Below are positions 8,881 to 18,246 of a stretch of 64,000 nt of DNA, one piece after another. The stretch is from JANQQC01 sp965262255 (lineage in GTDB: Bacteria; Pseudomonadota; Alphaproteobacteria; Caulobacterales; Hyphomonadaceae), in contig OZ253505.1 in assembly GCA_965262255.1 (NCBI GenBank), forward strand, positions 2,046,001-2,110,000, read 5' to 3'. Within the stretch, counting starts at the first letter, position 1; the number at the start of each line of letters is the position of its first letter. Under the pieces are notes generated by a model. It saw only the letters and a list, made by a program, of their open reading frames with translations. It did not search any database and had not been told where the DNA came from. A program made the position numbers and the translations under genes.

Positions 8881-9558
8881 GTGGATCAGGACATGACATT
8901 TAAAGATTGGCTCAATGAAAGTCCAAACAACGAGCCGGATAAAGAATGGATGTTGGCTTATATAGAGAAAATGCATGACAATGTTGACAAAGCTTTTGTT
9001 TGTGACGATGTGTTAGATTGGAAGAGATATTTGGGATGGGTTAGCAGTCCGTTTGGGGAAATTCAAATTGAGATTCGGCCGATGATTTTGAGTTTAAGAT
9101 TACTTTTAGAAAGTTTGAATGCTCTGAAAACTGATCGTCAAAAGTATCTCAAGTTGTTTGGGCCGCGTTTTGGTAGAGACTATGATGCAGCGTACGATAG
9201 AATTTTTCAGCTAAGAGTTGGAGCGGGTAAAACAGCATTGGATCAGTATGCGAGGTTTCTGCGTGGAACTGACAGTAGTCTTGCTAGGCAAGCTGATTAT
9301 TTCCGCAATTATTATGAGAATAAGATAATCAAAGCAAAGAAAAACCGCGTGAGTCCGTTGATTCTCTCGTGCTACGTTGCAGGAACTGATCATCTAGTTT
9401 GTAATCCTCTAAGCATCAGATCTGCTTTGGGTACTAATGAAATGTGGAGGACTCACGGAATCGTCGATGTTAAGTGGGTTAGTCCTTTCTTAGAGGTGAC
9501 ATTTGGATTGTCTGCCGGACAAAAAACGAAATATAGAGCGCTTACAATTACAAACTAA
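8881..9558 (+). CDS. DWLNESPNNEPDK-family protein, copy 1
   Basis: This encodes 225 residues. The frame is open from 8755, but GTG 8881 has AGGAG 7 bases upstream and gives VDQDMTFKDWLNESP, matching the start of the paralogue (VNPKMTFQDWLNESP). The two proteins are alike along their length: KRYLGWV, FGRDYDAAYDRI, GKTALDQYARFLRGTDS, then EMWRTHGI. Both look soluble and mainly helical. No catalytic motif or known family is apparent. The two copies flank a small membrane protein gene on the opposite strand. Confidence 0.7.
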   Translation: MDQDMTFKDWLNESPNNEPDKEWMLAYIEKMHDNVDKAFVCDDVLDWKRYLGWVSSPFGEIQIEIRPMILSLRLLLESLNALKTDRQKYLKLFGPRFGRDYDAAYDRIFQLRVGAGKTALDQYARFLRGTDSSLARQADYFRNYYENKIIKAKKNRVSPLILSCYVAGTDHLVCNPLSIRSALGTNEMWRTHGIVDVKWVSPFLEVTFGLSAGQKTKYRALTITN

Positions 9559-9629
9559 AACTGTTGTAAATCTTCGAGAACGTAAGCAAAGCGATAGGTG
9601 TTACAAAGTCTTGGTGTCCAATACTGGTA

Positions 9630-9858
9630 ATAGAGGTTAAACGAAAAAAGACGAAAAAGTTACATTCATAGCAAGTGCGGAGAATACGCATTCGTTCTAA
9701 GCGCAAAACGCTATGGTTCATAACGGAATTTTAGATTATCAGGCTAATTTTGGAAGTTTTCTGCCAACTATTCCTAATTGGACGAAGCGAATCGTAGCAC
9801 AAACAGAGGGAATCAGCGCTAAAGTATCGAGAACGATGATTTTTCACTTAGCCTCTTA
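9630..9858. repeat. 229-bp inverted-repeat element A
   Basis: The left end TAGAGGTTAAACGAAAAA and right end TTTTTCACTTAGCCTCTTA are inverted repeats. The same ends, at almost the same spacing, occur at 10860-11087. The inside contains no ORF. It looks like a small non-autonomous mobile element. The interiors of the two copies do not look alike by eye. Confidence 0.6.
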
Positions 9859-9959
9859 GAATACTTTAGCGAGCAAACTAAATCGTCCACTATTCTTGGT
9901 TCTTATAACAGTCCAGGAAAAGCATTGGCCTATTTTGTCTTGGCAGCGCACAGATTTTT

Positions 9960-10391
9960 CTATTTTAGCTGATCAATCAGCTTGTCTAGTTTGTCGTGAT
10001 ACTTCTCAAGTCGTTGTTGATATTTACCGAGTTTATCCCCGTACTTTTCAATTAGGTGTAAATTTACAGTTTTCTTCAAATACGGAAACTTGGCGGGTGG
10101 AGGTATTGGGTACCTTAGTTTTCTGCCGTACTCGGCGAGAGTATCGTACATTTCGTTCAGTTTCTCGTGTACTCTAACTGCTTTGTTGTAGGTTTCTCTC
10201 AGCTTCTCGCAGATTTTGCATCCGCATTCGAAATTTGGGTTAGGACAACCTAAATCTAATACTACACGCGATCTTTTTCTATGAATGAACAGAATAGTCA
10301 TACAAACCAGTGCCAGCAGGAGTATAACCCCGAATACGACCATTACCGGAGGCTTAATCCAAAACAAAACGTGGTTAAGTATTGCTGACAT
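9960..10391 (-). CDS. Membrane-anchored coiled-coil protein
   Basis: This encodes 143 residues from MSAILNHVLF; the start at 10391 has GGAAGAG 5 bases upstream and is preferred to 10436. There is one transmembrane helix (about 14-37, VMVVFGVILLLALVCMTILF), then a cluster of cysteines (LGCPNPNFECGCKICEKL), then a long charged helical tail with K/E-rich heptads (HEKLNEMYDTL, KYQQRLEKYHDKLDKLIDQL), likely a coiled coil. The four close cysteines could bind metal. Family not recognised. It lies between the two DWLNESPNNEPDK-family genes on the other strand. Confidence 0.6.
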   Translation of the reverse strand: MSAILNHVLFWIKPPVMVVFGVILLLALVCMTILFIHRKRSRVVLDLGCPNPNFECGCKICEKLRETYNKAVRVHEKLNEMYDTLAEYGRKLRYPIPPPAKFPYLKKTVNLHLIEKYGDKLGKYQQRLEKYHDKLDKLIDQLK

Positions 10392-10436
10392 GTTTCTCTT
10401 CCGTAATTTGAGATGAATAGATTCGCTAGCTGCCAA

Positions 10437-11413
10437 TCAGTCTTTTTTGCGTTCTCGACACGAGATACGCACCTTTTACAAGGAAGTGTATCGAAAATTC
10501 AGGTCTAAAATCACTCGCTGAATGCATGAATGGCCCCACATTATAACACATGTTGACCATGAACAATATGAAAAAACGATCGAAACAGACTGATAAAGTC
10601 AATTTCAGTCTTACTATACGAGGAGACTCTAGGAATAACCAGAAGATTTACAGACACTTGTCCTGTTCAGTCCAACGAGTCGATAATCAGTTTTCTAGAA
10701 AGACGGTTGCTCGTTAACACAGGTTTGCTCTGACTAGCAAGCATAATTTTGACTCTAAACCTAACCAAATGCAGATACCAAGTTCCGTTAGAAGTGGTGA
10801 GTCTGTCTTTCTTCCCTTCATGTTCGGAAATTTCTGCACAGTTGCATATAACCTGATTCTAAGAGGCTAAACGAAAAAGGATGAAATTACGTATTCTCGA
10901 AATGCTGGAAACTGAATGTCCACTCAAACAGGCAAAGTTTAAGTAGTTTAGAATGAAATTATGGGGTTTTGAGAAAATTTTTCGAGGTTTTCTGACTGTA
11001 CTCCTGCGTTCAGTAGCAAATCTCGCCACGATTTCGTTGAACTAATGCATGAAGTTTGCTAGCGGCGATTTTTCGTTTAGCCTCTAAGGAGGGTCCCAGA
11101 AGGAAACGTTGCAGTATCTGAGGTGAGAATCGTTAAAGACATGTCTTCCGAGAAGAATCGGTCAAATTTTTTCGAATTGAAACGATTCCGGCCTCAAGTA
11201 CAGACACTAACGAAGCAGAGTTGCAAAGCGAAGAAGGAATAGTCGTTTGCAATAACTTTGTTATATGATTGCCCTTGGAATGTATATTTGCAACGTCGTT
11301 AGGAATTGATCCAACACCACTGAGGCCTTTTGACAACGGATATTTTTGAGTCTATACAGTAAGTGTGGTAATGAGTTTCTAATCTCTTTTGTCCAAAGTT
11401 TGGGAGAATGGCA
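10437..11413. other. Gap holding inverted-repeat element B
   Basis: Apart from the 228-bp element, I see no supported gene in this ~1 kb between the membrane coiled-coil gene and the second DWLNESPNNEPDK-family gene. Confidence 0.5.
10860..11087. repeat. 228-bp inverted-repeat element B
   Basis: The left end TAAGAGGCTAAACGAAAAA and right end TTTTTCGTTTAGCCTCTAA form near-perfect 18-19 bp inverted repeats. It is the partner copy of element A at 9630-9858. No gene is seen within it. Confidence 0.65.
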
Positions 11414-12055
11414 GTGAATCCGAAGATGACATTCCAAGACTGGCTCAATGAGAGTCCGAATAACGAGCCGGATAAGGGTTGGCACTTGCAGTATATCCAG
11501 AAGCTACGCGATAATATTGAACTTGCTTACGATTACTTTAATGTACCGGATTGGAAGGGCTACCTTGGTTGGGTAGACTCTCCTTACGAGAAGATCGAGA
11601 TCGACAAGATCTATATGGTCAGAAGCCTACGCGCACTTTCGAGAAACCTTGATGATCTCAAGCGGGATCATGACAAGTATTCGACAATTTTTGGCAAGGG
11701 TTTCGGCAAGCAGTATGATACAACTTATAAGAAAACCATGGAGCGCCGGGTTGGCGATTGTAAGACTGCGCTAGACCAATACGCTAGGTTTCTCCGGGGT
11801 GTGGACAGCAAACTGGCCCGTCATGCTGACTACGTTCGTCATCACTATGAACCCAAGATTATTGCGGCAAAGGAATCTGGAGTAAATCCTCTGATCCTAG
11901 AAAACGAAGCGGTGGCTATTCATAATCTGATCACTGATCCGCAAAGTATGACGGCTGCTCTAAACATTCAGGAGATGTGGAGGTTGCACGGGATAGATAG
12001 CGTGGAAATGGTAGGAGGAAAGTTTGAAGTCTGGTTCGAAAAGTCCAGTGCTTAG
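11414..12055 (+). CDS. DWLNESPNNEPDK-family protein, copy 2
   Basis: This encodes 213 residues from GTG 11414, which lies 7 bases after GGGAG. The ATG at 11408 is only one base from that site. The GTG aligns codon for codon with the GTG start of copy 1 (GTG xxx xxx xxx ATG ACA). It shares DWLNESPNNEPDKGW, GYLGWVDSPYEKIEIDK, CKTALDQYARFLRGVDSK and EMWRLHGI with copy 1. Unknown family, no visible active site. The duplicates may be sensors or adaptors in the island; this is speculation. Confidence 0.72.
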   Translation: MNPKMTFQDWLNESPNNEPDKGWHLQYIQKLRDNIELAYDYFNVPDWKGYLGWVDSPYEKIEIDKIYMVRSLRALSRNLDDLKRDHDKYSTIFGKGFGKQYDTTYKKTMERRVGDCKTALDQYARFLRGVDSKLARHADYVRHHYEPKIIAAKESGVNPLILENEAVAIHNLITDPQSMTAALNIQEMWRLHGIDSVEMVGGKFEVWFEKSSA

Positions 12056-12374
12056 CACCGTGAAGTATACTATCGCGGATAGTTTGCCGATATACGGAAT
12101 TGCTACGGAAGTTTAACGGACAAAGAAGGTATACCTCGGGGCTTTAGTGCCTCAGAAGAAAGGTGTCGTCAATAAATGGTCGAGTAGTACCCCTTGTAAA
12201 GTCGCAATATTTGGTCAGATTCTGTGTGCGTTCAGAGTTTCAAATAGGTTTCATGACCTTTACTTCCACAAATAATCGTAGTAAGATTGGCGCAATGTTT
12301 GAAGATAGCATACGATGACTGAGTTGCCAATCGACAATACGTACTTATTGCCATTCATGGGAGAAACGGTATAG
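12056..12374. other. Gap without a supported gene
   Basis: I see nothing clear in these ~320 bases except GGGAG about 10 bases before the start of the next gene. Confidence 0.4.
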
Positions 12375-13745
12375 ATGCTTACTACAGAAGATAAGGTAGG
12401 AGAATCTGATATAGATGCCCAAACTTTCGAAGAGGTCGCAGAACTTCAGTCTAACCTATTGCTATCAACCTACAAACTTGCAAAAGGAGGTCTCTCTCCT
12501 TATGAAGTGGGAGTGATTATCGCTTCCCGTTACTACTCAGAAAAAGTAATACTATCTTTGGGGGTAACAGGTGATAATCTTCAAAATTACAAATCGTCTA
12601 TTCGAGAATACGCTCTAGGACAGATGGAGGTCGACCAACTAAATCGAGTAAGCGAGGAATTTTTTCACTCGCTACTCCACAATCGCTATATCCTACACGC
12701 CAATGAAGGAAAACAAGTAGCGTTTGCCCGGTCGCCTAACTCAGTCGACGAGACTTCGCCAAAAGCAGACGACATCAACAACGAATTCTTAGATCCCGGT
12801 GAATTGACAAATTTTATTGAGTCGACCTTTATTGGTTGCGATTTCCAGTACGTGAGTAATGGAGAACGAGTTTCTTTGATCTTGGTACCCAAATCAGTGA
12901 ACGCAACATCTAATAATGTTGATAACTTCAATGGAGGGATCGTTAAGCTACTCGATGCAAGCATGTTTGTAGAGCAGTCATCGATTGGTTGCGATTTTCA
13001 ATACACTAATGGGGGAAAAGGAATTACTTTGATTCAGTCGCCCAGCCGGTGCATTGTAATTTTGCTAACTACCGACAACCTCCTTGTCGATAACGTCAAG
13101 CCCGATGAAGTAATTCAGTTTATTGAGTATAACTCGTTAGGTTGGATGTTGCACCATCAAGTTCTCATATTTTTTTATACAACGTTGCCATTAATGCGAG
13201 ATACTTTTCAAATCAATGAACAGAACTTGGAGAACCTACAGTTGGATTTGAGAGACTCAGCTAAGAGACTTATGTATCGCGGAGCCTCTAGTGTAAATAT
13301 AGAGGATTTTGAAGAATCCGTTTCTGCGATGGCGCCAAAGGCATTTGTGATTGCAGGTCGCACAAGAGTTAAGAGGAAAAGGGTTCCCTCCAAAGTTGTA
13401 TTGGATTTCAACCTCCTAATGGACAACCTTCTGGAAGAGAACACCTTAAAGCTACGCCAACAAATGAGAGGTTGGTACTCGAATCAGCGCATGGTAGACG
13501 AAATTGGCATACGAAGATTCGAACAACTGTTAATCGGAGCATATGAAATAGAGTTAAGAGAAACATTTACCAAATACAGCAACGGTCGAATGAATTGGCA
13601 TGGCTTCAAAAATGAATATGATAAACAGAATCTTACTGAAAAAACGGAAATTTCAAAAAGAGGTCGTGAGAGTGAGTGGAGATCAGTGATCTCGCGTTTC
13701 GTTAGCCGCCTTGAAGAATCATTTTTCTCAATGTTTCGTCTGTAA
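12375..13745 (+). CDS. Unknown protein with an internal duplication
   Basis: This encodes 456 residues starting MLTTEDKVGESDIDAQTFEE, with GGGAGA about 11 bases before the ATG. The middle holds a repeated unit: FIESTFIGCDFQYVSNGERV (about 145-165) and VEQSSIGCDFQYTNGGKGIT (about 198-218), with a weaker third unit at VIQFIEYNSLGW (about 251). The C-terminal half is basic and helical (RTRVKRKRVPSKVVLDFNLL). No signal peptide or transmembrane helix is obvious. I do not recognise it. It lies between copy 2 of the DWLNESP family and the methyltransferase-HNH gene, in tail-to-tail orientation with the latter. Confidence 0.7.
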   Translation: MLTTEDKVGESDIDAQTFEEVAELQSNLLLSTYKLAKGGLSPYEVGVIIASRYYSEKVILSLGVTGDNLQNYKSSIREYALGQMEVDQLNRVSEEFFHSLLHNRYILHANEGKQVAFARSPNSVDETSPKADDINNEFLDPGELTNFIESTFIGCDFQYVSNGERVSLILVPKSVNATSNNVDNFNGGIVKLLDASMFVEQSSIGCDFQYTNGGKGITLIQSPSRCIVILLTTDNLLVDNVKPDEVIQFIEYNSLGWMLHHQVLIFFYTTLPLMRDTFQINEQNLENLQLDLRDSAKRLMYRGASSVNIEDFEESVSAMAPKAFVIAGRTRVKRKRVPSKVVLDFNLLMDNLLEENTLKLRQQMRGWYSNQRMVDEIGIRRFEQLLIGAYEIELRETFTKYSNGRMNWHGFKNEYDKQNLTEKTEISKRGRESEWRSVISRFVSRLEESFFSMFRL

Positions 13746-13845
13746 ATCTCGCCCTAGAAGGAGGGGGGAAGAGCGTAGTAAGCGAATAAGTTAGGAGACT
13801 CTTGCGATTGCTATTCATCATTATTTTCGGTTTAGATGGACAAAT

Positions 13846-15000
13846 TCAAATCAGTTTATTCTTAATAGCTTTCCATTCAGCCATTGTTTTGTTACCTTTA
13901 GAACTATTGCACCTCAAACACAGCATATGTAGGTTTTTTAGTTCGTCTGTACCACCTTTGCTTTTAGGATGCTTGTGATCAATAGACAAACCTCCATAAG
14001 GGAAATGCAGCTCGCATCCAGCACAAATTCCTTCTTGCATTCCGTAAAGTAGATGGCCCTGTTTCTTATAGTTTTCGATGTGCGTCATGTCTGTTCGGAT
14101 CGGAAGGTTATCAGGGTTTATTGCACGAAATAGTGGTTGCATTTCGTTCACTCGGTCGTTTACTAGGTTGACTGCTTTGGGGCTTATGTCACAACCGATC
14201 CATTTGCGTGTCAATCTTTGGGCAGCGACTAGCGTCGTGGCGCAACCACAAAATGGATCGAAAACGATATCGTCCTCGTTAGAACTTGCTTTTATGATAC
14301 GCTCCAATAGTGCGATCGGTTTCTGTGTTGGGTAACCCGTATTTTCTTTAAACTGGCTACGAATCGGTACAATTCCTGTCCACCAAGATTCTGGTACTTT
14401 GCCTCGTTTTAGGTAAACTGAGGTATCGGCATTCTCTTTTCCATGTCCCTTGTAGTTTCCAGCTTTATACCTTGCAACGGATTTACTAGAGTGGGGAACC
14501 CGAATATCGTCACAGTTAAACGTCCAGTTGTCGGATTTGGAATAGAAATATATCTTATCGTGCTTTCTAGGAAACTGTTTTCGGACGTTACCACCTCCAC
14601 TGTAGCACCAAATTATCTCGTTTCTGAAATTTGCACGGCCAAACACTGAGTCCATCAAAAGTTTTAAATATGCCCCGGCGGTGGGATCACAGTGCAAGTA
14701 TATGCTGCCTCGTTCGTTGAGTAATCGTTTCATTTCAAGCAGTCTAACAGACATGAACACTAGATACGCTTGCATGCTACGCCCCGCTGTCGCCTTTGCT
14801 GCTTCTATAACCTTATAAGTTGACGGTGCTGTGTCTGCTAGTAACCCGTGTTCTTCATGTTTGACATCATCAAGTGTCCACATATCCTTGAAAGCGGCAC
14901 CTGCTGCCTTGCTACCAACAGGGGCTTCATAATTTCGGTTCGAATTGAATGGTGGGTCAAGGTATATCAAATCAATACACCCGGAGTTAATACCTCTCAT
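13846..15000 (-). CDS. DNA methyltransferase-HNH nuclease fusion, phase-variable, now out of frame with its ATG
   Basis: The 384 codons from the internal ATG hold a beta-class methyltransferase (DLIYLDPPFNSN, then NTGYPTQKPIALLERII and FDPFCGCATTLVAA), followed at about 320-384 by an HNH nuclease: CAGC, LSIDHKHPKSKGGTDEL, HMLCLRCNSSKGNK. The conserved N-terminal part (NFATGTIWTGDNLDV) lies upstream in the same frame to a TAA beside a C9 tract (15061-15069). The likely true start is ATG 15100, with GAGGA 8 bases before it. With 9 bases in the tract it is out of frame; 8 or 11 would produce the full protein, about 417-418 residues. The product could methylate a site and cut DNA lacking the mark; that is inference from the fusion. 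Confidence 0.85.
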   Translation of the reverse strand: MRGINSGCIDLIYLDPPFNSNRNYEAPVGSKAAGAAFKDMWTLDDVKHEEHGLLADTAPSTYKVIEAAKATAGRSMQAYLVFMSVRLLEMKRLLNERGSIYLHCDPTAGAYLKLLMDSVFGRANFRNEIIWCYSGGGNVRKQFPRKHDKIYFYSKSDNWTFNCDDIRVPHSSKSVARYKAGNYKGHGKENADTSVYLKRGKVPESWWTGIVPIRSQFKENTGYPTQKPIALLERIIKASSNEDDIVFDPFCGCATTLVAAQRLTRKWIGCDISPKAVNLVNDRVNEMQPLFRAINPDNLPIRTDMTHIENYKKQGHLLYGMQEGICAGCELHFPYGGLSIDHKHPKSKGGTDELKNLHMLCLRCNSSKGNKTMAEWKAIKNKLI

Positions 15001-15060
15001 GACATCTAGATTGTCACCAGTCCAGATTGTTCCTGTTGCAAAATTGGGCCGGGATGAATA

Positions 15061-15069
15061 CCCCCCCCC
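15061..15069. repeat. C9 (G9 on coding strand) phase-variation tract
   Basis: The tract lies just after codon 10 of the likely ATG (15100, minus strand) of the methyltransferase-HNH gene. As in the first methyltransferase gene, only lengths of 2 modulo 3 give an intact protein. Confidence 0.8.
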
Positions 15070-15130
15070 ATTTTACAAGCGTTTCAGAAGATTCCTTCAT
15101 TTAAAATTCCTCAGTTCTGAGCGGGATTAG

Positions 15131-15175
15131 TTGTACAGTCCCGCAAAGAGATGCGAAGGATGATATACTACCATT
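15131..15175. repeat. Copy of CAGTCCCGCAAA repeat with palindrome
   Basis: TTGTACAGTCCCGCAAAGAG is followed by GATATACTACCATTA. It directly precedes the ~180-bp element described next. Confidence 0.6.
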
Positions 15176-15177
15176 AG

Positions 15178-15359
15178 AGCAAAAGTGTTTCAAGTAGACA
15201 CTCTTTCTGTTTTTTAACCTTTCGTAAAATTCTTCCCGACAAGCGGTGCAGGCTTGGTGATCTCCTATACAGAAAATCAAACGAGTCTAACAATTCTCTA
15301 TTTATTCTGTGAAATTCCTCGACATTCTCCGAGTGTCTACTAGATCGGCCTTTGCCCTG
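15178..15359. repeat. ~182-bp dispersed element, inverted copy at 45057-45240
   Basis: Starting GCAAAAGTGTTTCAAGTAGA and ending GAGTGTCTACTAGATCGGCC, this stretch lines up with the reverse complement of 45240-45057. Shared blocks include GTGCAGGC, TGATCTCCTATAC, CGAGTCTAACAATTCTCTA and GTGAAATTCC. Its own ends are inverted repeats (AAGTAGACACTC against GAGTGTCTACT). No coding content is recognised. Confidence 0.65.
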
Positions 15360-15547
15360 TGAGCTTGCATTTGATCTTCGGGCATGAGCCTCAGAAACAG
15401 TGTGAATCTTTAGCTAAATAATTTTGATATCGGACATATTTAGAATGAAGCGGAATTTGTATTGTCAGTACCCATTGGACTAGAAAAGCACCACTGCTGG
15501 AAGTTCGACCGAATCTGGCATTTTGCAACATTCGGCGTTGATGCCCG

Positions 15548-18049
15548 TCAGCCCACACCACCAGTATTTGTTTTTGCCTTGGACAGTTTGGATTTCAAAT
15601 TGATATTAATGCGTCCACAATCGCAACGCAATTGCTCTGGCGTTCCGGAGCGAGGATAAAGGTAAGGTAATCCACCACACCGATCGTTATTGCAGCGTAT
15701 GTGTTCTAATAGTAAGCGAGCAGTCTTGGCTAGATCGCGGAGTTCATCCGTTTTAGAATCGTCCCAATTTGCGGAATGCTCGAAGATGCCAGCTTTCTGC
15801 CAAGCCCTTTTGAATCTAGTCGACAGCGCTCTTGCTTCTTTTAGTTTTGCTTGAATTATGGCTTCGGTGTCTATCCGTCCCCAAGTGGCGGCGACCGAAA
15901 TACCTGATCCGAGAATTTCTGCCCAAGTCTCCAGTGTTGAAAACAGAATGTCACCGACTTGGTAATCGATATCACGCTTATATTCTGTTCTTACTCTCAA
16001 ATTTTCAGCAAGAATACTTGAAACTTGTGTAAGGTAGTACTGAACTAACTTGAACGCCTGCAGAACTTCATTGGACAAGAGCGCTTCTTCAACCTCACTC
16101 CATACGTTCTGCTCGCTAATGATGCTTGGACCTTTAGCGATAGTCCAATCAACAAAACTTTGTAAGTTTCTGACTAATCCCTCCGATTTCATTTGGATAC
16201 CCCAAACACGGTCATGGGTTGTTATGATGAACTGGGTGTTAGGGAATTTACTTTTGAGAAGTCTAGAAATAGCCCGGCGATGCGAAGAGTCTGTATACAT
16301 TAGAACATCGTCAAGCATAGCGATGGTGAAATTTTCTCCGTGGGTGTTCTTCATCAACGCTAGATAGAGGCAAAGTCCTAAGCAATCTTGGTGTCCTTCG
16401 CTATGGTAAGCACTCGCGGGGAAATTCCCACGCCCATAGAAATCTACGTTGAACCATAACTTAGCAGGTTCCAACCCTAGTTCGCTGGAAAACTTTTCCT
16501 CATCATCGTTGATGATCTTATAAAAATCGGTCAGATCCTTGGCAACGTTCCGATAGATATTTTGAAGCACTGAGTTTGAAGCTTCGCAAAAGTGATCATA
16601 TACCGCCTGAGCTACATGGTTTCGCGAGACCAACTTCTTTCGTTGGTCATCTGCTATTAGAAGATGTTTATAGCGAACCTGAAGTTCCTTCAGAAAGGCA
16701 AATGCTTCGTTTCTCGCCGAATCGTCGGAAAGCACAGAAATTTGTTGCTTTAAATCAACTAGTCGTGTTCCAATACTACTGCTTCTGTTCCACCTTGCCT
16801 TTTTCATGACCGAAATTGCTTGATCAATTTTCGAGTAGTTACTCTCAAATTCCAACAATGTGGATTGATCGACATTAAGTGACCTAGCATACTCTTCTAG
16901 TTCCAGTTTAGCTTGAGTTTGATCAAGTTTTTTGGCGTATCCCATAGCTTTGCGAATTAGCAACTCTAAACCATTCAGTTCTCGCGTAATGTCGGTCACT
17001 GAACTCCTTACGTTCGTATGAAGCTTTAAAATTGTCTCAGCGGTCTTGAGCTTTGAATCTAGGTGAAGGCGAAGTTTTTCGTCATGCCATTCTTTATCGC
17101 ATAGAGGGCAAGCGTCGTCGGTAATCAAGGCTCGACCGGTAGAGATAAAATCAGTAAACTTTGTGGACAGCCATGTCGATTCGTTGCTGGTTAGATCAGT
17201 CAACATTGATCGAATGTCTACAACTTGATCATTAAATTTCGGCGAATCGACCTCTTCAACGGCGCGTATAGCCGCCTCAATATCAGCAATAGCGATTGAT
17301 TTTGAAATATTTGGTGTCTTACTATCGTTCATACTTTCTGTTGAGTTTTCTAGAAAGTTTGTACTCGGTTCAAGTTTGCGAATTGGTTCAAGTCCCAGAA
17401 TTGAGCGCTGGCCGTTGGCCAAGTTAAGAACCTCTTTCCTATCAAGTTTAGCGACTGATAGAGTAGTTTTCAGCTCATTTTCTGCACGTTGCTGACTTCG
17501 AACAGCATCATCTAATTCTTTTTTGCACAAACGGGAATAACCCGATAAAGATTTCCTAAGTTTATCCATTGTTTGTAGACGAAGAAGGCTTTGAACATCA
17601 ACTGAACGTTGGCCCGGTTGGGCAACCACTAGTTTAGCAAGGTCTCGTCTCGATACTGCAATATCTGAGAGACCTTTAAGTTTCTCGACAACTTTCAAGA
17701 TGGAATCGTCATTTGGGACGACATTCACTACATCAGGTTTTGCAATGGTTCTCGTAACAGTGGCGGTCTTGCCCAGCGATGGTATGTCCACCTCAACTGT
17801 TACTTCAGCTTTCTGAGGAGAGTTTCTGCTGTCAATGTGAGGGCCATGGTCTCTAACTTTTATGTTTCCTTGTCCTGGCGCTGAAAATCTGGTTATGTCT
17901 CCTGTCAAACAAAACTCTATAGCGTCGACAATACTACTCTTACCTGATCCATTTGGCCCGAATATTCCAAAATTCTCACAGTTTAGTTCTAATGTGAGAT
18001 ATCGGATTCCGCGAAACTCTTCGATATGAACTGATTTGATGCGAATCAT
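15548..18049 (-). CDS. SMC/Rad50-like ATPase with zinc-hook-like motif
   Basis: This encodes 833 residues. The N-terminus is typical of AAA/SMC ATPases: IEEFRGIRYLTLELN, then Walker A GPNGSGKSS (about 31-39) and DAIEFCLTG. A coiled-coil middle holds CPLCDKEWHDEKLR (about 316), half of a zinc-hook-like motif. Walker B and switch lie at about 576-605 (IAMLDDVLMY, IITTHDRVWG). A C-terminal extension ends with CNNDRCGG and CDCGRIN, a possible zinc ribbon. Such proteins act on DNA ends or loops, in repair or in phage defence. The start overlaps the stop of a 66-residue gene (ATGA at 18046), so the two are co-translated. Its neighbours are the methyltransferase-HNH gene and a NERD helicase. Confidence 0.8.
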   Translation of the reverse strand: MIRIKSVHIEEFRGIRYLTLELNCENFGIFGPNGSGKSSIVDAIEFCLTGDITRFSAPGQGNIKVRDHGPHIDSRNSPQKAEVTVEVDIPSLGKTATVTRTIAKPDVVNVVPNDDSILKVVEKLKGLSDIAVSRRDLAKLVVAQPGQRSVDVQSLLRLQTMDKLRKSLSGYSRLCKKELDDAVRSQQRAENELKTTLSVAKLDRKEVLNLANGQRSILGLEPIRKLEPSTNFLENSTESMNDSKTPNISKSIAIADIEAAIRAVEEVDSPKFNDQVVDIRSMLTDLTSNESTWLSTKFTDFISTGRALITDDACPLCDKEWHDEKLRLHLDSKLKTAETILKLHTNVRSSVTDITRELNGLELLIRKAMGYAKKLDQTQAKLELEEYARSLNVDQSTLLEFESNYSKIDQAISVMKKARWNRSSSIGTRLVDLKQQISVLSDDSARNEAFAFLKELQVRYKHLLIADDQRKKLVSRNHVAQAVYDHFCEASNSVLQNIYRNVAKDLTDFYKIINDDEEKFSSELGLEPAKLWFNVDFYGRGNFPASAYHSEGHQDCLGLCLYLALMKNTHGENFTIAMLDDVLMYTDSSHRRAISRLLKSKFPNTQFIITTHDRVWGIQMKSEGLVRNLQSFVDWTIAKGPSIISEQNVWSEVEEALLSNEVLQAFKLVQYYLTQVSSILAENLRVRTEYKRDIDYQVGDILFSTLETWAEILGSGISVAATWGRIDTEAIIQAKLKEARALSTRFKRAWQKAGIFEHSANWDDSKTDELRDLAKTARLLLEHIRCNNDRCGGLPYLYPRSGTPEQLRCDCGRININLKSKLSKAKTNTGGVG

Positions 18050-18246
18050 GGTTTAGTAGGGTCAGTTGACTTTATAGCTCGGTCAATAGCTATCGGGGTA
18101 GGAACAACTCCTGTCCGTAGAAGCTTATCTAGGCGAATAGCAGCTTGATTTTCAATGGCTTTATCATCTTTCAATGATGCAAGGAAACGATCTAGCACTT
18201 CAGAGACGATAGGCGATTCTGTCCTCCTTCTACCTGATTTGTTCAT
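18046..18246 (-). CDS. Small partner of the SMC-like ATPase
   Basis: This encodes 66 residues, basic at the N-terminus (MNKSGRRRTESPIVSEVLDR), helical in the middle (AIENQAAIRLDKLLRTG). AAGGA lies 8 bases before the ATG. It is translationally coupled to the downstream ATPase by an ATGA overlap. Unknown family; probably an accessory or regulatory subunit by position. Confidence 0.65.
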   Translation of the reverse strand: MNKSGRRRTESPIVSEVLDRFLASLKDDKAIENQAAIRLDKLLRTGVVPTPIAIDRAIKSTDPTKP

